From UBA6522 sp965204155 (GTDB lineage: Bacteria > Pseudomonadota > Gammaproteobacteria > Steroidobacterales > Rariloculaceae), in contig OZ241971.1 of assembly GCA_965204155.1 (NCBI GenBank), positions 2,170,001 to 2,234,000 on the forward strand: a DNA stretch of 64,000 nucleotides, in the 5' to 3' direction. The translations under genes and the position numbers were made by a program. Below the pieces are notes generated by a model. It searched no databases, was not told the DNA's origin, and saw only the letters and a program-made list of their open reading frames with translations. Positions 54,917 to 62,294 of this stretch are shown one piece after another (positions within the stretch are counted from its first letter, which is position 1; every line of letters begins with the position of its first letter).

Positions 54917-55331
54917 TCGTCAGGAACGGAAACCTCGCGAAGTCGGTGTCGCGCGTATAGATCTGGTTGATCCCGTTTTCCCGCATGATCACGGCAGTAT
55001 GAACGTCATGCAGGATGTTGCCGCGGAGGCCGGGCAGTTCGGCCAGCGTCTGCTGAAGAATCGCCTGATGCCGACTCGTTTCGGTCAATACGGCAAAGCC
55101 CGGTCCCGCAAGGATCGATTCAATGAAAGACCACGCGAAACCGGTATTCCAGGGTGAGCGAAACACGCGTGGATGCGTACTGACGCGGAGAAACTCGTAG
55201 CAGATGCTCCAGCTCAGGTAGCTTGGAACCGGGTCTTCACGCAGGTCTTCCAGAAGCCGCCGGCACGGGACGTGAAAATCCGAGTCATTGTCCGCCGCGT
55301 AGAGCAGGATATTGGTGTCGACAACGCGCAA
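54897..55331 (-). CDS. PIN-domain ribonuclease toxin (VapC-like)
   Basis: 144 aa. MRVVDTNILLYAADNDSDFH carries the first PIN aspartate, YEFLRVSTHPRVF the glutamate, HDVHTAVIMRENGINQIYTR with DTDFARFP the remaining acids. TTG start one base after the antitoxin stop, with GGAAGGA upstream. Probable toxin of a type II pair; target RNA unknown. The 3' end lies within the pmbA C-terminus on the other strand. Confidence 0.83.
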   Translation of the reverse strand: MRVVDTNILLYAADNDSDFHVPCRRLLEDLREDPVPSYLSWSICYEFLRVSTHPRVFRSPWNTGFAWSFIESILAGPGFAVLTETSRHQAILQQTLAELPGLRGNILHDVHTAVIMRENGINQIYTRDTDFARFPFLTIIDPLQ

Positions 55332-55571
55332 TCAGCGTCCTTCCATTGCGGCATAGAGTTCATCGCGACTTGCCAGGTCGACCCGCGTGCCCCCGCTGGA
55401 CCATGACGGCAGTCCTGGCAGAGACGTAGCCTCGTCCGTCGCTTTACCGCGTTTGTCCAATACCCGCCGAAGTCCGGCTTCCACCAGCGCAGACATGGTC
55501 ATCCCGCGCCGAGCCGCTTCTTCCCGAAGTCGGCTCATGACGCCGTCGTCGATGTTCAGCGTGGTCTTCAT
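55332..55571 (-). CDS. Ribbon-helix-helix antitoxin (VapB-like)
   Basis: 79 aa. MKTTLNIDDGVMSRLREEAA with RRGMTMSALVEAGLRRVL is a ribbon-helix-helix DNA-binding start; the tail with PSWSSGGTRVDLASRDELYA resembles known VapB C-termini that block the PIN site. The ATG at 55571 is chosen over upstream open sequence. An AT-rich stretch just upstream (55572-55600) is the likely autoregulated operator. Confidence 0.8.
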   Translation of the reverse strand: MKTTLNIDDGVMSRLREEAARRGMTMSALVEAGLRRVLDKRGKATDEATSLPGLPSWSSGGTRVDLASRDELYAAMEGR

Positions 55572-55584
55572 ATGGAAAACCATA

Positions 55585-56508
55585 TTAACAATAAGGGAAT
55601 ATGTCAACCTGGTCGGCGGTCAGCCGTTGCAGCACTTCCCGGTATTTCTCCCGAGTCTGCCGGATCACGCTTTCCGGCAGCCGCGGCCCGGGCGCTTTCT
55701 TGTCCCAGTCCAGCGTTTCCAGGTAGTCCCTGACGAACTGCTTGTCGAAGCTTTCCGGCGAGCGCCCGGGCGCGTAGGTGGCGGCGGGCCAGAAGCGCGA
55801 CGAGTCCGGGGTGAAGACTTCGTCGATCAGCAGTAACTCGCCGTCCTCGTCCAGACCGAATTCGAACTTGGTGTCGGCGAGGATGATGCCGTGCCTGCGG
55901 GCGTAATCGCCGGCGTGGGCGTAGAGTTCCAGCGACAGCGCCTCGATCCGGTCGGCCAGTTCCCGCCCGATCAGCGACCGGACCGTGTCCATGGAAATAT
56001 TCTCGTCGTGCTCGCCTTGGGCCGCCTTGGTGCTGGGCGTGAAGATGGGCTCGGCGAGCCGTTCGGCCATCTGCAAGCCCGCCGGCAGCGGAATGCCGCA
56101 CACGTGTCCCGTGGCCTGGTAGTCCTTCCAGCCGGAACCGATGAGGTAGCCGCGAACGACTGCTTCCACGGGCAGCGGCCGCGCGCGCCTCACCACCACC
56201 GCCCGGCCGCGCACGGTGGCGCGGTCCGACGGGTCGTCGAGCACGCTTTCCGGGTCGATGCCCGTCAGGTGGTTGGCGACGATGGCCCCGAGCCTGGCGA
56301 ACCAGAAATTCGCCACGGCGGTCAGCACGGCACCCTTGCCGGGGATCGGGTCGGGCAGCACCACGTCGAAGGCGGACAGCCGGTCGGAGGCGACGATCAG
56401 CAGGTGTTGGGCGTCCACTCGATAGATGTCCCTGACCTTGCCGCGATGCAGCCGCTCGAGGCCCTTGAGCCGGGATTCGAACAGCGGTTCGGGGAGAGAA
56501 TCGATCAT
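55585..56508 (-). CDS. purC: Phosphoribosylaminoimidazole-succinocarboxamide synthase
   Basis: 307 aa. Joins aspartate to CAIR. LHRGKVRDIYRVDAQHLLIV, ASDRLSAFDVVLPDPIPGKG, VVRRARPLPVEAVVRGYLIG, SGWKDYQATGHVCGIPLP, ILADTKFEFGLDEDGELLLI, DEVFTPDSSRFWP are SAICAR synthetase motifs of the longer bacterial/yeast type. An ATG at 56532 is an alternative start. GATAAT lies just upstream on the same strand. Confidence 0.95.
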   Translation of the reverse strand: MIDSLPEPLFESRLKGLERLHRGKVRDIYRVDAQHLLIVASDRLSAFDVVLPDPIPGKGAVLTAVANFWFARLGAIVANHLTGIDPESVLDDPSDRATVRGRAVVVRRARPLPVEAVVRGYLIGSGWKDYQATGHVCGIPLPAGLQMAERLAEPIFTPSTKAAQGEHDENISMDTVRSLIGRELADRIEALSLELYAHAGDYARRHGIILADTKFEFGLDEDGELLLIDEVFTPDSSRFWPAATYAPGRSPESFDKQFVRDYLETLDWDKKAPGPRLPESVIRQTREKYREVLQRLTADQVDIFPYC

Positions 56509-56546
56509 GGATCCGGGACCATCCTCGGGCATGGAATTTCGCCGGG

Positions 56547-56577
56547 ATTATCCGGCAGCACGTAAAGGCGGGATAAT
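56547..56577. promoter_or_regulatory. Symmetric divergent -10 elements of purC and djlA
   Basis: ATTATCC (56547-56553) and GGATAAT (56571-56577) form an inverted repeat separated by 17 bp. Each gives a GATAAT hexamer pointing away, one toward purC and one toward djlA. The two promoters therefore overlap and could compete. Confidence 0.4.
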
Positions 56578-56587
56578 GGACCGAGGG

Positions 56588-56719
56588 ATGGCCATTCAGC
56601 AACACCTGGGGACAATTCCGCGCGTGCCTGAAGCGACGGGAAGGGCGGAACGAACGATTCAGCCGGTTCGAACCATTGCACGCGCGCCGGAAGCGAAGGC
56701 GCGCACGGTGGCCGGATGA
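56588..56719 (+). CDS. Possible leader peptide upstream of djlA
   Basis: 43-codon frame from an ATG about 10 bp after the rightward GATAAT to a TGA that overlaps the djlA ATG (ATGA). The product MAIQQHLGTIPRVPEATGRA and the following E-R-T-I-Q-P-V-R-T-I-A-R-A-P-E is repetitive and basic, coded by a degenerate 18/21-bp repeat. No good ribosome-binding site. Could be a translated leader coupling djlA, or only repeat DNA. Confidence 0.25.
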   Translation: MAIQQHLGTIPRVPEATGRAERTIQPVRTIARAPEAKARTVAG

Positions 56720-57501
56720 TCTGGATCGGCAAGGCCGTGGGCGGCGCGCTGGGCTTGATGGTCGGCAGCTACGTGGGCCTGGCGGTGGGCGTCCTGGTCG
56801 GGCATCAGTTCGACCGCGGCCTGGCGAGCCGGACCGGGGACGGGCAGCCGGGCGGATTCACATCGGAGCGCATCCAGTCGACCTTTTTCCGCGCGACGTT
56901 TGCGGTCATGGGCCACATAGCCAAGGCCGACGGCCGGGTGTCGGAAACCGAAATCCGCGCGGCGCGGCTGGTCATGCACGGCATGAAGCTCTCGCCGGCG
57001 CAGGTGTCGAGTGCGGTGGAACACTTCACCGAGGGCAAGAGCCAGGGCTTTCCGCTGGATGCGACCCTGCGGCGGCTGAACGGCCTGCTGCAGGACCGAC
57101 CGGACCTGACCCGGGCATTCGTGGAAATCCAGGTGCAGGCCGCGGTCGCCGCGGGCTCCATCGACCGGACCAAGCGGGCCCTGTTGTGGCAGGTGGCCCG
57201 CGGCCTGGGACTGGGGCGGGTCGAACTGGCCCAGATCGAGGCGCTGGTGCGCGCGCATCAGGCGCGCGGTGCGGGCAAGGAATTCGTCAGCCTGGAAGAT
57301 GCCTATGAAGTCCTGGGGGTTGCGCCGGACGCCAGCGACCGAGAGGTCAAGACGGCCTATCGCCGGCTCATGAACCAGCACCATCCGGACAAGCTGGTCT
57401 CAAGGGGACTGCCCGAATCCATGATGGGCGTGGCGGAGCAGAAGACCCAGGAAATCCGCGCCGCCTACGAGAGAATCAAGGCACGGCGCGATTTCAAATA
57501 G
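56716..57501 (+). CDS. djlA: Co-chaperone DjlA
   Basis: 261 aa. N-terminal membrane segment (VGGALGLMVGSYVGLAVGVL), central TerB-like helical domain (FFRATFAVMGHIAKADGRVS, RRLNGLLQDRPDLTRAF), C-terminal J domain (DAYEVLGVAPDASDREVKTA, YRRLMNQHHPDKL with the HPD triad). Stimulates DnaK at the inner membrane. Confidence 0.93.
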   Translation: MIWIGKAVGGALGLMVGSYVGLAVGVLVGHQFDRGLASRTGDGQPGGFTSERIQSTFFRATFAVMGHIAKADGRVSETEIRAARLVMHGMKLSPAQVSSAVEHFTEGKSQGFPLDATLRRLNGLLQDRPDLTRAFVEIQVQAAVAAGSIDRTKRALLWQVARGLGLGRVELAQIEALVRAHQARGAGKEFVSLEDAYEVLGVAPDASDREVKTAYRRLMNQHHPDKLVSRGLPESMMGVAEQKTQEIRAAYERIKARRDFK

Positions 57502-57519
57502 AGCCGCCTTCGGGGCGGA

Positions 57520-58158
57520 TCAGACCCAGAGCGAGCAGTTGCGCAGCAGATTGCCGCCCACGGCCATGATCCGGCGCACCGGGTACGGCAATTCCGCCCC
57601 CCCGGCCAGCTCGGCGGTGGTGCCGTGGTGGGCTTCGTCCTCGCTCATCTGTTCGAGGATGGCCTTGCTCCTGGCGTCCTCCTCCGACAGCTTCGCGAGG
57701 TGGTCGTCGAGATGCGCCTCGACCTGGCGCTCGGTCTCGGCGACGAATCCGAGGCTGACGCGGTCTCCGGGAACCCCGGCGACCATCCCCAGGAGGAAGC
57801 TGCCGGCGTACCAGACAGGGTCCAGCCGGCTCGGTCGCCCATCGAGTTCCTCCAGGCGTTGTGCGCACCAGGCCAGGTGGTCCTGTTCCTCTTCGGCGGC
57901 CTGGAGCAGATGGCGTCTGGTTTCCTCTGAGCGCGCCATGATCGACTGGCCGCGGTAAAGAGCCTGTGCCGAGATCTCCCCGGCGTGGTTGACCCGCATG
58001 AGCGCGATGCTGTCGCGGCGGGCGTCCGGCGCAAGGTCCGCCTCGGGAATGTCTGCAGCGGGGGACGGGCGGGCGGCCGCGGGCGGAGTCGTGAGGGTGC
58101 GCAGCGCCTGGTCGGCGGCGGCGATGAGCGAGTCGAGTTTGTCGCTGGCCGGGAACAC
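57520..58158 (-). CDS. coq7: Demethoxyubiquinone hydroxylase Coq7
   Basis: 212 aa di-iron monooxygenase of ubiquinone synthesis. Iron ligands lie in RVNHAGEISAQALYRGQSIM, AAEEEQDHLAWCAQRLEELD, FVAETERQVEAHLDDHL and MSEDEAHHGTTAELAGGAEL. GTG start with TATAAT six bases upstream and no Shine-Dalgarno. Convergent with djlA. Confidence 0.93.
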   Translation of the reverse strand: MFPASDKLDSLIAAADQALRTLTTPPAAARPSPAADIPEADLAPDARRDSIALMRVNHAGEISAQALYRGQSIMARSEETRRHLLQAAEEEQDHLAWCAQRLEELDGRPSRLDPVWYAGSFLLGMVAGVPGDRVSLGFVAETERQVEAHLDDHLAKLSEEDARSKAILEQMSEDEAHHGTTAELAGGAELPYPVRRIMAVGGNLLRNCSLWV

Positions 58159-58164
58159 GGTGGG

Positions 58165-58170
58165 ATTATA
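58165..58170 (-). promoter_or_regulatory. -10 element of coq7, leaderless arrangement
   Basis: Perfect TATAAT on the minus strand, then six bases, then the coq7 GTG. The -35 region falls next to palindromic element copy 4. Confidence 0.5.
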
Positions 58171-58190
58171 GCTGTCGAGCTTGAGGAGGT

Positions 58191-58326
58191 GGGTGCGTGC
58201 GGACAGCCCTTGTTCGCGTCGTGTGTTCGGCGCGGAGCCATGGATGGCAGGAGCGCCGAACGCCGATCCGAGCCCGCCAGGGATGGCGGGCTCGGTTTAG
58301 CGAACAAGGGCTGTCCGCATGCACCC
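58191..58326 (-). repeat. Three-way-junction palindromic element, copy 4
   Basis: 136 bp in the opposite orientation to copies 1-3. Arms 58191-58217 and 58300-58326 pair at 26 of 27 positions. Hairpin 2 arms GTTCGGCGC/GCGCCGAAC; hairpin 1 GAGCCCGCCAGGGATGGCGG continuing to GCTC. Unlike the others it lies between two divergent genes, coq7 and rplM. Confidence 0.9.
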
Positions 58327-58343
58327 GCCCGCGACACACGTCA

Positions 58344-58364
58344 GCGAACAAGGGCTGTCCGCAC
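58344..58364. repeat. Extra single arm of the palindromic element
   Basis: GCGAACAAGGGCTGTCCGCA plus C, identical to the first 20 bases of the copy 4 right arm at 58300-58319, 17 bp after that arm. A partial second element or the scar of a duplication. Confidence 0.75.
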
Positions 58365-58395
58365 ATTCCTGTTCGGCGTTTGTGGTTTGCGCACC

Positions 58396-58424
58396 TTGCG
58401 GGGACTGCCACAGGCGCGTAATAT
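58396..58424 (+). promoter_or_regulatory. Promoter of rplM-rpsI
   Basis: TTGCGG (58396-58401), 17-bp spacer, TAATAT (58419-58424). Lies just to the right of the palindromic DNA. Confidence 0.55.
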
Positions 58425-58466
58425 CGCGCCTCCCCGAACGGGGGGAGCAAGGTGTCCCGAGGCACA

Positions 58467-58895
58467 GTGAAGACGTTTTCCGCAAAGCCGCACGAAGTCA
58501 AGCGTGACTGGTACCTGGTCAATGCGCAGGGGAAGACCCTTGGGCGGCTGGCGACCGAGATCGCCCGGCGGCTGCGGGGGAAGCACAAGCCGGAATATAC
58601 GCCGCACGTGGATACGGGCGATTACATCGTCGTGGTCAATGCGGAAAAGATTCGGGTGACGGGGACCAAGCTCAAGAACAAGATTTATCACCGGCATACC
58701 GGGTATATCGGCAACCTCAAGTCCGAGACGCTGCAGGACAAGCTTCAGCGCGAGCCGGAGCAGGTGCTCAAGCTGGCGGTGAAGGGCATGATGCCACGCA
58801 ACCCGCTGGGGCGGCAGATGCTGAGGAAGCTCAAGATCGTGCGGGGCGAGGATCATCCCCATGGGGCGCAGCAACCCCAGCCGCTGGAGCTGTAG
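58467..58895 (+). CDS. rplM: Ribosomal protein L13
   Basis: 142 aa, the standard length, when started at the GTG giving MKTFSAKPHEVKRDWYLVNA. KTLGRLATEIARRLRGKHKP, EYTPHVDTGDYIVVVNAEKI and GMMPRNPLGRQMLRKLKI are L13 blocks. A GTG five codons earlier (58452) has a stronger GGGGGAG site and may be used instead. First gene of rplM-rpsI. Confidence 0.95.
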   Translation: MKTFSAKPHEVKRDWYLVNAQGKTLGRLATEIARRLRGKHKPEYTPHVDTGDYIVVVNAEKIRVTGTKLKNKIYHRHTGYIGNLKSETLQDKLQREPEQVLKLAVKGMMPRNPLGRQMLRKLKIVRGEDHPHGAQQPQPLEL

Positions 58896-58898
58896 GGC

Positions 58899-59291
58899 AT
58901 GAGCGAGCAGGTTTGTTACGGAACCGGACGGCGCAAGACCTCCACGGCACGGGTTTACCTCAAGCCCGGCGCCGGCAGGATCCTGGTCAACGGCCGCGAC
59001 CTGGACGAATTCTTCGGCCGCGAGACCGCGCGCATGATCGTGCGCCAGCCGCTTGAGCTGGTGGAACTGGAGGGGCGGTTCGATATCGAAGTGACCGTGA
59101 AGGGCGGCGGCACGACCGGACAGGCCGGCGCGATCCGCCATGGCATCACCCGCGCGCTGCTGCAGTACGACGACGCGCTGAGGCCGCCCCTGCGCAAGGC
59201 GGGCTTCGTCACCCGGGACGCGCGCGAGGTCGAGCGCAAGAAGGTCGGGCTGCGCAAGGCCCGCAAGGCGACGCAATACTCCAAGCGTTAG
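58899..59291 (+). CDS. rpsI: Ribosomal protein S9
   Basis: 130 aa. YGTGRRKTSTARVYLKPGAG, GGTTGQAGAIRHGITRALLQ and the basic tail KVGLRKARKATQYSKR, whose last residues reach tRNA in the P site. Three bases after rplM. Confidence 0.97.
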   Translation: MSEQVCYGTGRRKTSTARVYLKPGAGRILVNGRDLDEFFGRETARMIVRQPLELVELEGRFDIEVTVKGGGTTGQAGAIRHGITRALLQYDDALRPPLRKAGFVTRDAREVERKKVGLRKARKATQYSKR

Positions 59292-59359
59292 CCCACTGCC
59301 GGCCGCGGCGCTACGGTGCCGGCGTGCCGGGTGCTATAGTCCGGTTTGCCCGGCACCAC

Positions 59360-59433
59360 TGGGGGATCGTCTAGTGGTAGGACTGCGGACTCTGACTCCG
59401 CCAGCGGGGGTTCGAATCCCTCTCCCCCAGCCA
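59360..59433 (+). tRNA. tRNA-Gln (CTG anticodon)
   Basis: 74 nt including an encoded CCA. Acceptor TGGGGGA pairs with TCCCCCA; anticodon stem GCGGA/TCCGC with loop CTCTGAC (anticodon CTG, reads CAG); T-arm contains GGTTCGAATCC. TATAGT at 59335-59340 is a suitable -10. Confidence 0.95.
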
Positions 59434-59451
59434 CTCTGAACAGGTTGCAAC

Positions 59452-59673
59452 GTGAGTACACAATTGACGGCAATCATCGAACGCGAAGAAGATGGATATG
59501 TGGCTTTGTGTCCGGAGTTGGATGTTGCAAGCCAAGGCCAATCCGTCTCGCAGGCACGTGACAACCTCAAGGAGGCGCTGGACCTGTTCTTCGAAGCCGC
59601 TTCGAGTTCCGAGATTGCCACCCGATTGCGCTCAGAAGTGTATGTAACCCGGGTAGAGGTGGCGGTTGGCTAA
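59452..59673 (+). CDS. hicB: HicB-family antitoxin
   Basis: 73 aa, GTG start. LTAIIEREEDGYVALCPELD, VASQGQSVSQARDNLKEALD is the partial RNase H-like HicB fold. No C-terminal DNA-binding domain is present. Precedes and overlaps the toxin gene by 8 bp, the hicB-hicA order. Lies 18 bp after the tRNA-Gln gene. Confidence 0.87.
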   Translation: MSTQLTAIIEREEDGYVALCPELDVASQGQSVSQARDNLKEALDLFFEAASSSEIATRLRSEVYVTRVEVAVG

Positions 59674-59884
59674 GCTGCGGGTCTTGTCGCGACGAGATGC
59701 TTGCAGAATTCTTTCAGCCCATGGTTCCGCTGAAATTCGAAGGCGGGGAAGTCACATCGTCATGCAGAAGGCGTACGAAGATTCCACCATAACGGTCCCG
59801 GTTCCCGATCACCGCGAATTGCGAATCGGTACTCTTCAATCCATTATCCGTCAGTCAGGCGTGCCTCGTTCCGAATTCGAGTGA
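59666..59884 (+). CDS. hicA: HicA-family mRNA interferase toxin
   Basis: 72 aa, TTG start. VLSRRDACRILSAHGSAEIR, RRGSHIVMQKAYED holds the catalytic histidine in GSH; HRELRIGTLQSIIRQSGV is the C-terminal helix. A double-stranded-RNA-binding-fold toxin that cleaves mRNA. Appears intact. Confidence 0.87.
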   Translation: MAKLRVLSRRDACRILSAHGSAEIRRRGSHIVMQKAYEDSTITVPVPDHRELRIGTLQSIIRQSGVPRSEFE

Positions 59885-59916
59885 GTTTCGACAGGAGCAT
59901 GGCAAAACTGCTGTAA

Positions 59917-60212
59917 ATGGCAGCCATCACCGCCTACGTGCTGATCGGCATCGCGCTCTGGGTCGCGGTGCTGAATTCCGGCGTCCATGCGACTCTTGCA
60001 GGCGTCCTGATTGCTTTCTGCATCCCCATGCGCGCGGCTGCGGAATCGGCTTCACCATGAGCCTGTTTATTGCCGGGCTCGCCTTCGAACATGGCAGCGG
60101 GGCCTACTACGCCGGCGACCGGCTGGGCATCGTGATCGGATCGCTGGCAGCGGCAGCCGTGGCTTACCTGGTGCTCCGCGCCAGCCTGGGACGGGCCGCA
60201 TCGGACGGCTGA
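59917..60212 (+). pseudogene. nhaA: nhaA (Na+/H+ antiporter) remnant
   Basis: Two fragments of NhaA in different frames. The first reads VLIGIALWVAVLNSGVHATL then AGVLIAFCIPMR; the second, after a deletion of roughly 110 codons, reads GIGFTMSLFIAGLAFE and DRLGIVIGSLAAAAVAYLVL. The N-terminal half of the antiporter is also missing. The product cannot function. Confidence 0.75.
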
Positions 60213-60225
60213 CTGTAACGCCCGG

Positions 60226-60879
60226 TCAGATCGACTTCACGCCATCGTCGTCGGCGATCAGCAGTTCGTCGGCGGGGCGGTGGGCGAAGATCCCCACGGT
60301 GACCACGCCGGGGATCTGGTTCAGGCGGGTTTCCAGTTCCGGCGGATCGATGATTCCGAGGTTGTGGATGTCGAGGATCTCGTTGCCGTTGTCGGTGATG
60401 AAGCCCTCGCGCCAGATGGGTTGGCCGCCGTGCCGGACCATCTGCCGGGCGACGTAGGACCGGGCCATGGGGATGACCTCCACCGGCAGCGGAAACTTGC
60501 CCAGCACGCCCACCAGCTTGGTGTCGTCGGCGATGCAGACGAACCGCCGGCTGGCGCCCGCCACGATCTTCTCCTGCGTCAGAGCGCCGCCGCCGCCCTT
60601 GATGAGATGACGGTGCCGGGTTGCCTCGTCGGCGCCATCGACGTAGAGGTCGATATCGGCGGTGCGCGCCAGTTCCGTCACCCGGATGCCGTGGCCCTGC
60701 ATCCTGGCGGTGGAGGCCTCGGAGCTTGAGACGACCGCCTTCAGGCCCGGCGCCCGCGCCGCCAGCGCGTCGATGAAGAAATTGACCGTGCTGCCGGTTC
60801 CGACGCCCAGCGTCATGCCGCCGCGTACCTGCTCCAGGGCCGCGAGCGCGGCGCGTTCCTTCTTTTCGTCCGATGTCAC
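60226..60879 (-). CDS. rpiA: Ribose-5-phosphate isomerase A
   Basis: 217 aa. LGVGTGSTVNFFIDALAA, DLYVDGADEATRHRHLIKGG, GGALTQEKIVAGASRRFVCI, FPLPVEVIPMA, DNGNEILDIHN are RpiA motifs. GTG start with GAGGAG upstream. Confidence 0.96.
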   Translation of the reverse strand: MTSDEKKERAALAALEQVRGGMTLGVGTGSTVNFFIDALAARAPGLKAVVSSSEASTARMQGHGIRVTELARTADIDLYVDGADEATRHRHLIKGGGGALTQEKIVAGASRRFVCIADDTKLVGVLGKFPLPVEVIPMARSYVARQMVRHGGQPIWREGFITDNGNEILDIHNLGIIDPPELETRLNQIPGVVTVGIFAHRPADELLIADDDGVKSI

Positions 60880-60962
60880 GATGGCTCCTCTTCCCGGACG
60901 CTCAATTGGCGGTTACGGGTGCATTGCAGGTTGCCGGGCTGCATCATGGGATGGCCGGTCCG

Positions 60963-61427
60963 TTACTCCAGGCCCAGAATGAAGTTCCATTCCTCGGCGG
61001 TCACCGGCGTGATCGAGAGCCGGTTGCCGCGGCGCAGCAGCAGCATGTCCCGGAGCGGTCCGTCTGCGTACCGGCGCAACTCGCGCAGCAGGATGACCCG
61101 CTTGAACTTGCGCTCGAAGCGGATGTCCACCATGCACCAGCGCGGGTTGTCCGGATCGCTTTTCGGGTCGAAATGCTTGTCCTCGGGGTCGAACGCCGTG
61201 TGATCGGGGTACGCCTCGCGGCACACGGTGGCGATGCCCACGACGCCCGTTTCGGGGCAGTTGGAGTGGTAGTACAGCACGCCGTCGCCCAACTTCATGT
61301 CGTCGCGCATGAAGTTCCGGGCCTGGTAGTTGCGCACCCCGTCCCAGAACGTCTCGCCGCCCGGCGCGGCCTCGAGATCGTCGATGCTGAACTCGCCCGG
61401 TTCGGATTTCATGAGCCAGTGTTTCAT
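60963..61427 (-). CDS. EVE-domain protein
   Basis: 154 aa. MKHWLMKSEPGEFSIDDLEA, WDGVRNYQARNFMRDDMKLG, DGVLYYHSNCPETGVVGIAT and WCMVDIRFERKFKRVILL are the EVE (PUA-like) domain, a reader of modified bases. Target unknown. Overlaps fau by 4 bp; this pairing is common in gammaproteobacteria. Confidence 0.9.
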   Translation of the reverse strand: MKHWLMKSEPGEFSIDDLEAAPGGETFWDGVRNYQARNFMRDDMKLGDGVLYYHSNCPETGVVGIATVCREAYPDHTAFDPEDKHFDPKSDPDNPRWCMVDIRFERKFKRVILLRELRRYADGPLRDMLLLRRGNRLSITPVTAEEWNFILGLE

Positions 61428-62053
61428 GCCGTGGGTCCCTCAGTGTGAAAATGGTAGGTGCTCCGCTCCGTGACCGCGGCCCGGAGCGGAATGTCCCAGG
61501 CGCTGCGGGAAACCGTCTGCAGCCGCTGAAATTCAAAGGCGAGCCCGATCAGCCTGGGCCTGAGCCAGTGCGTGCGTTCCTTCAGGAATCGGAAACAGCG
61601 GTCGTAGAAACCGCCGCCCATGCCGATCCGCGTGCCCGAATCGTCGAACGCTACCAGGGGCGCGATCACCACGTCCAGATGCCGCGGGTCGATGCAGTCC
61701 CCGGTGACAGGCTCGAGGATACCGAAACGGTTTTCGCGCAGCGGCGTATCGTAGGTGAGTCGTGCAAATCGCAGCGTCTCCCCGAGCAGCACCGGCGCGT
61801 AGACCCGCTGCCCCCGCGCGTACGCACAAGTCGCGACGGGTGCCGGATCGGCCTCGCCGTCCGCCGCCAGGTAGACCGCCACGGACCGGGCGCGCCACAG
61901 CGGCGACAGCCGGCGCAGCCGGCACGAGGCCAGGTGCTGCGCGATCTGCCGCTGCTCCCCGGACAGAGCCCTGCGCCGTTGCCGAATCCGGCGGCGCAGG
62001 GCGTTGCGGGAGTCTGCGCCCGTCGAGTTGCTCACGGCGCGGTGTCCGGGCAC
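61424..62053 (-). CDS. fau: 5-formyltetrahydrofolate cyclo-ligase
   Basis: 209 aa. ALRRRIRQRRRALSGEQRQI, VAVYLAADGEADPAPVATCA, GIGMGGGFYDRCFRFL with the nucleotide-binding GGG loop, and IGLAFEFQRLQTVSRSAWDI, PLRAAVTER. Recycles 5-formyl-THF. Downstream of zapA with the 6S slot between. Confidence 0.92.
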   Translation of the reverse strand: MPGHRAVSNSTGADSRNALRRRIRQRRRALSGEQRQIAQHLASCRLRRLSPLWRARSVAVYLAADGEADPAPVATCAYARGQRVYAPVLLGETLRFARLTYDTPLRENRFGILEPVTGDCIDPRHLDVVIAPLVAFDDSGTRIGMGGGFYDRCFRFLKERTHWLRPRLIGLAFEFQRLQTVSRSAWDIPLRAAVTERSTYHFHTEGPTA

Positions 62054-62294
62054 AGCGCGAAACGCTTGCCGCAGGCTGCCGGGATGCCCGCCGGGGAAAA
62101 AACGCTCCCCGTCGGCGCCGTCACGGACTGTTGCTCTCGAACCGGAGCACCAGGTGGGGTAAGCCGTGGTGGTTGCAGGCTACCCGGCAATGCCGGATCT
62201 GCACAACGCCACCGACAGAACAGAACCCCGGGATCAAGATTTAGGGTCGAAAGTCTGTCCAATCCGCATCGCACGCTACAGGGAGCGCCATTCC
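62054..62294 (-). ncRNA. ssrS: Candidate 6S RNA (ssrS) region
   Basis: 241 bp between zapA and fau on their strand, the position of the 6S RNA gene across gammaproteobacteria. The minus strand can form a long imperfect stem, for example GTCGGTG pairing with CGCCGAC, and contains AGCCTGCGGC as in the E. coli RNA 3' part. I could not fix the ends or fold the whole, so the call rests mostly on synteny. Confidence 0.4.

Noticed and set aside
58180..58370. Palindromic element as a CRISPR repeat
   Set aside because: Copies are thousands of bases apart with no spacers of regular length and no cas genes in the window.
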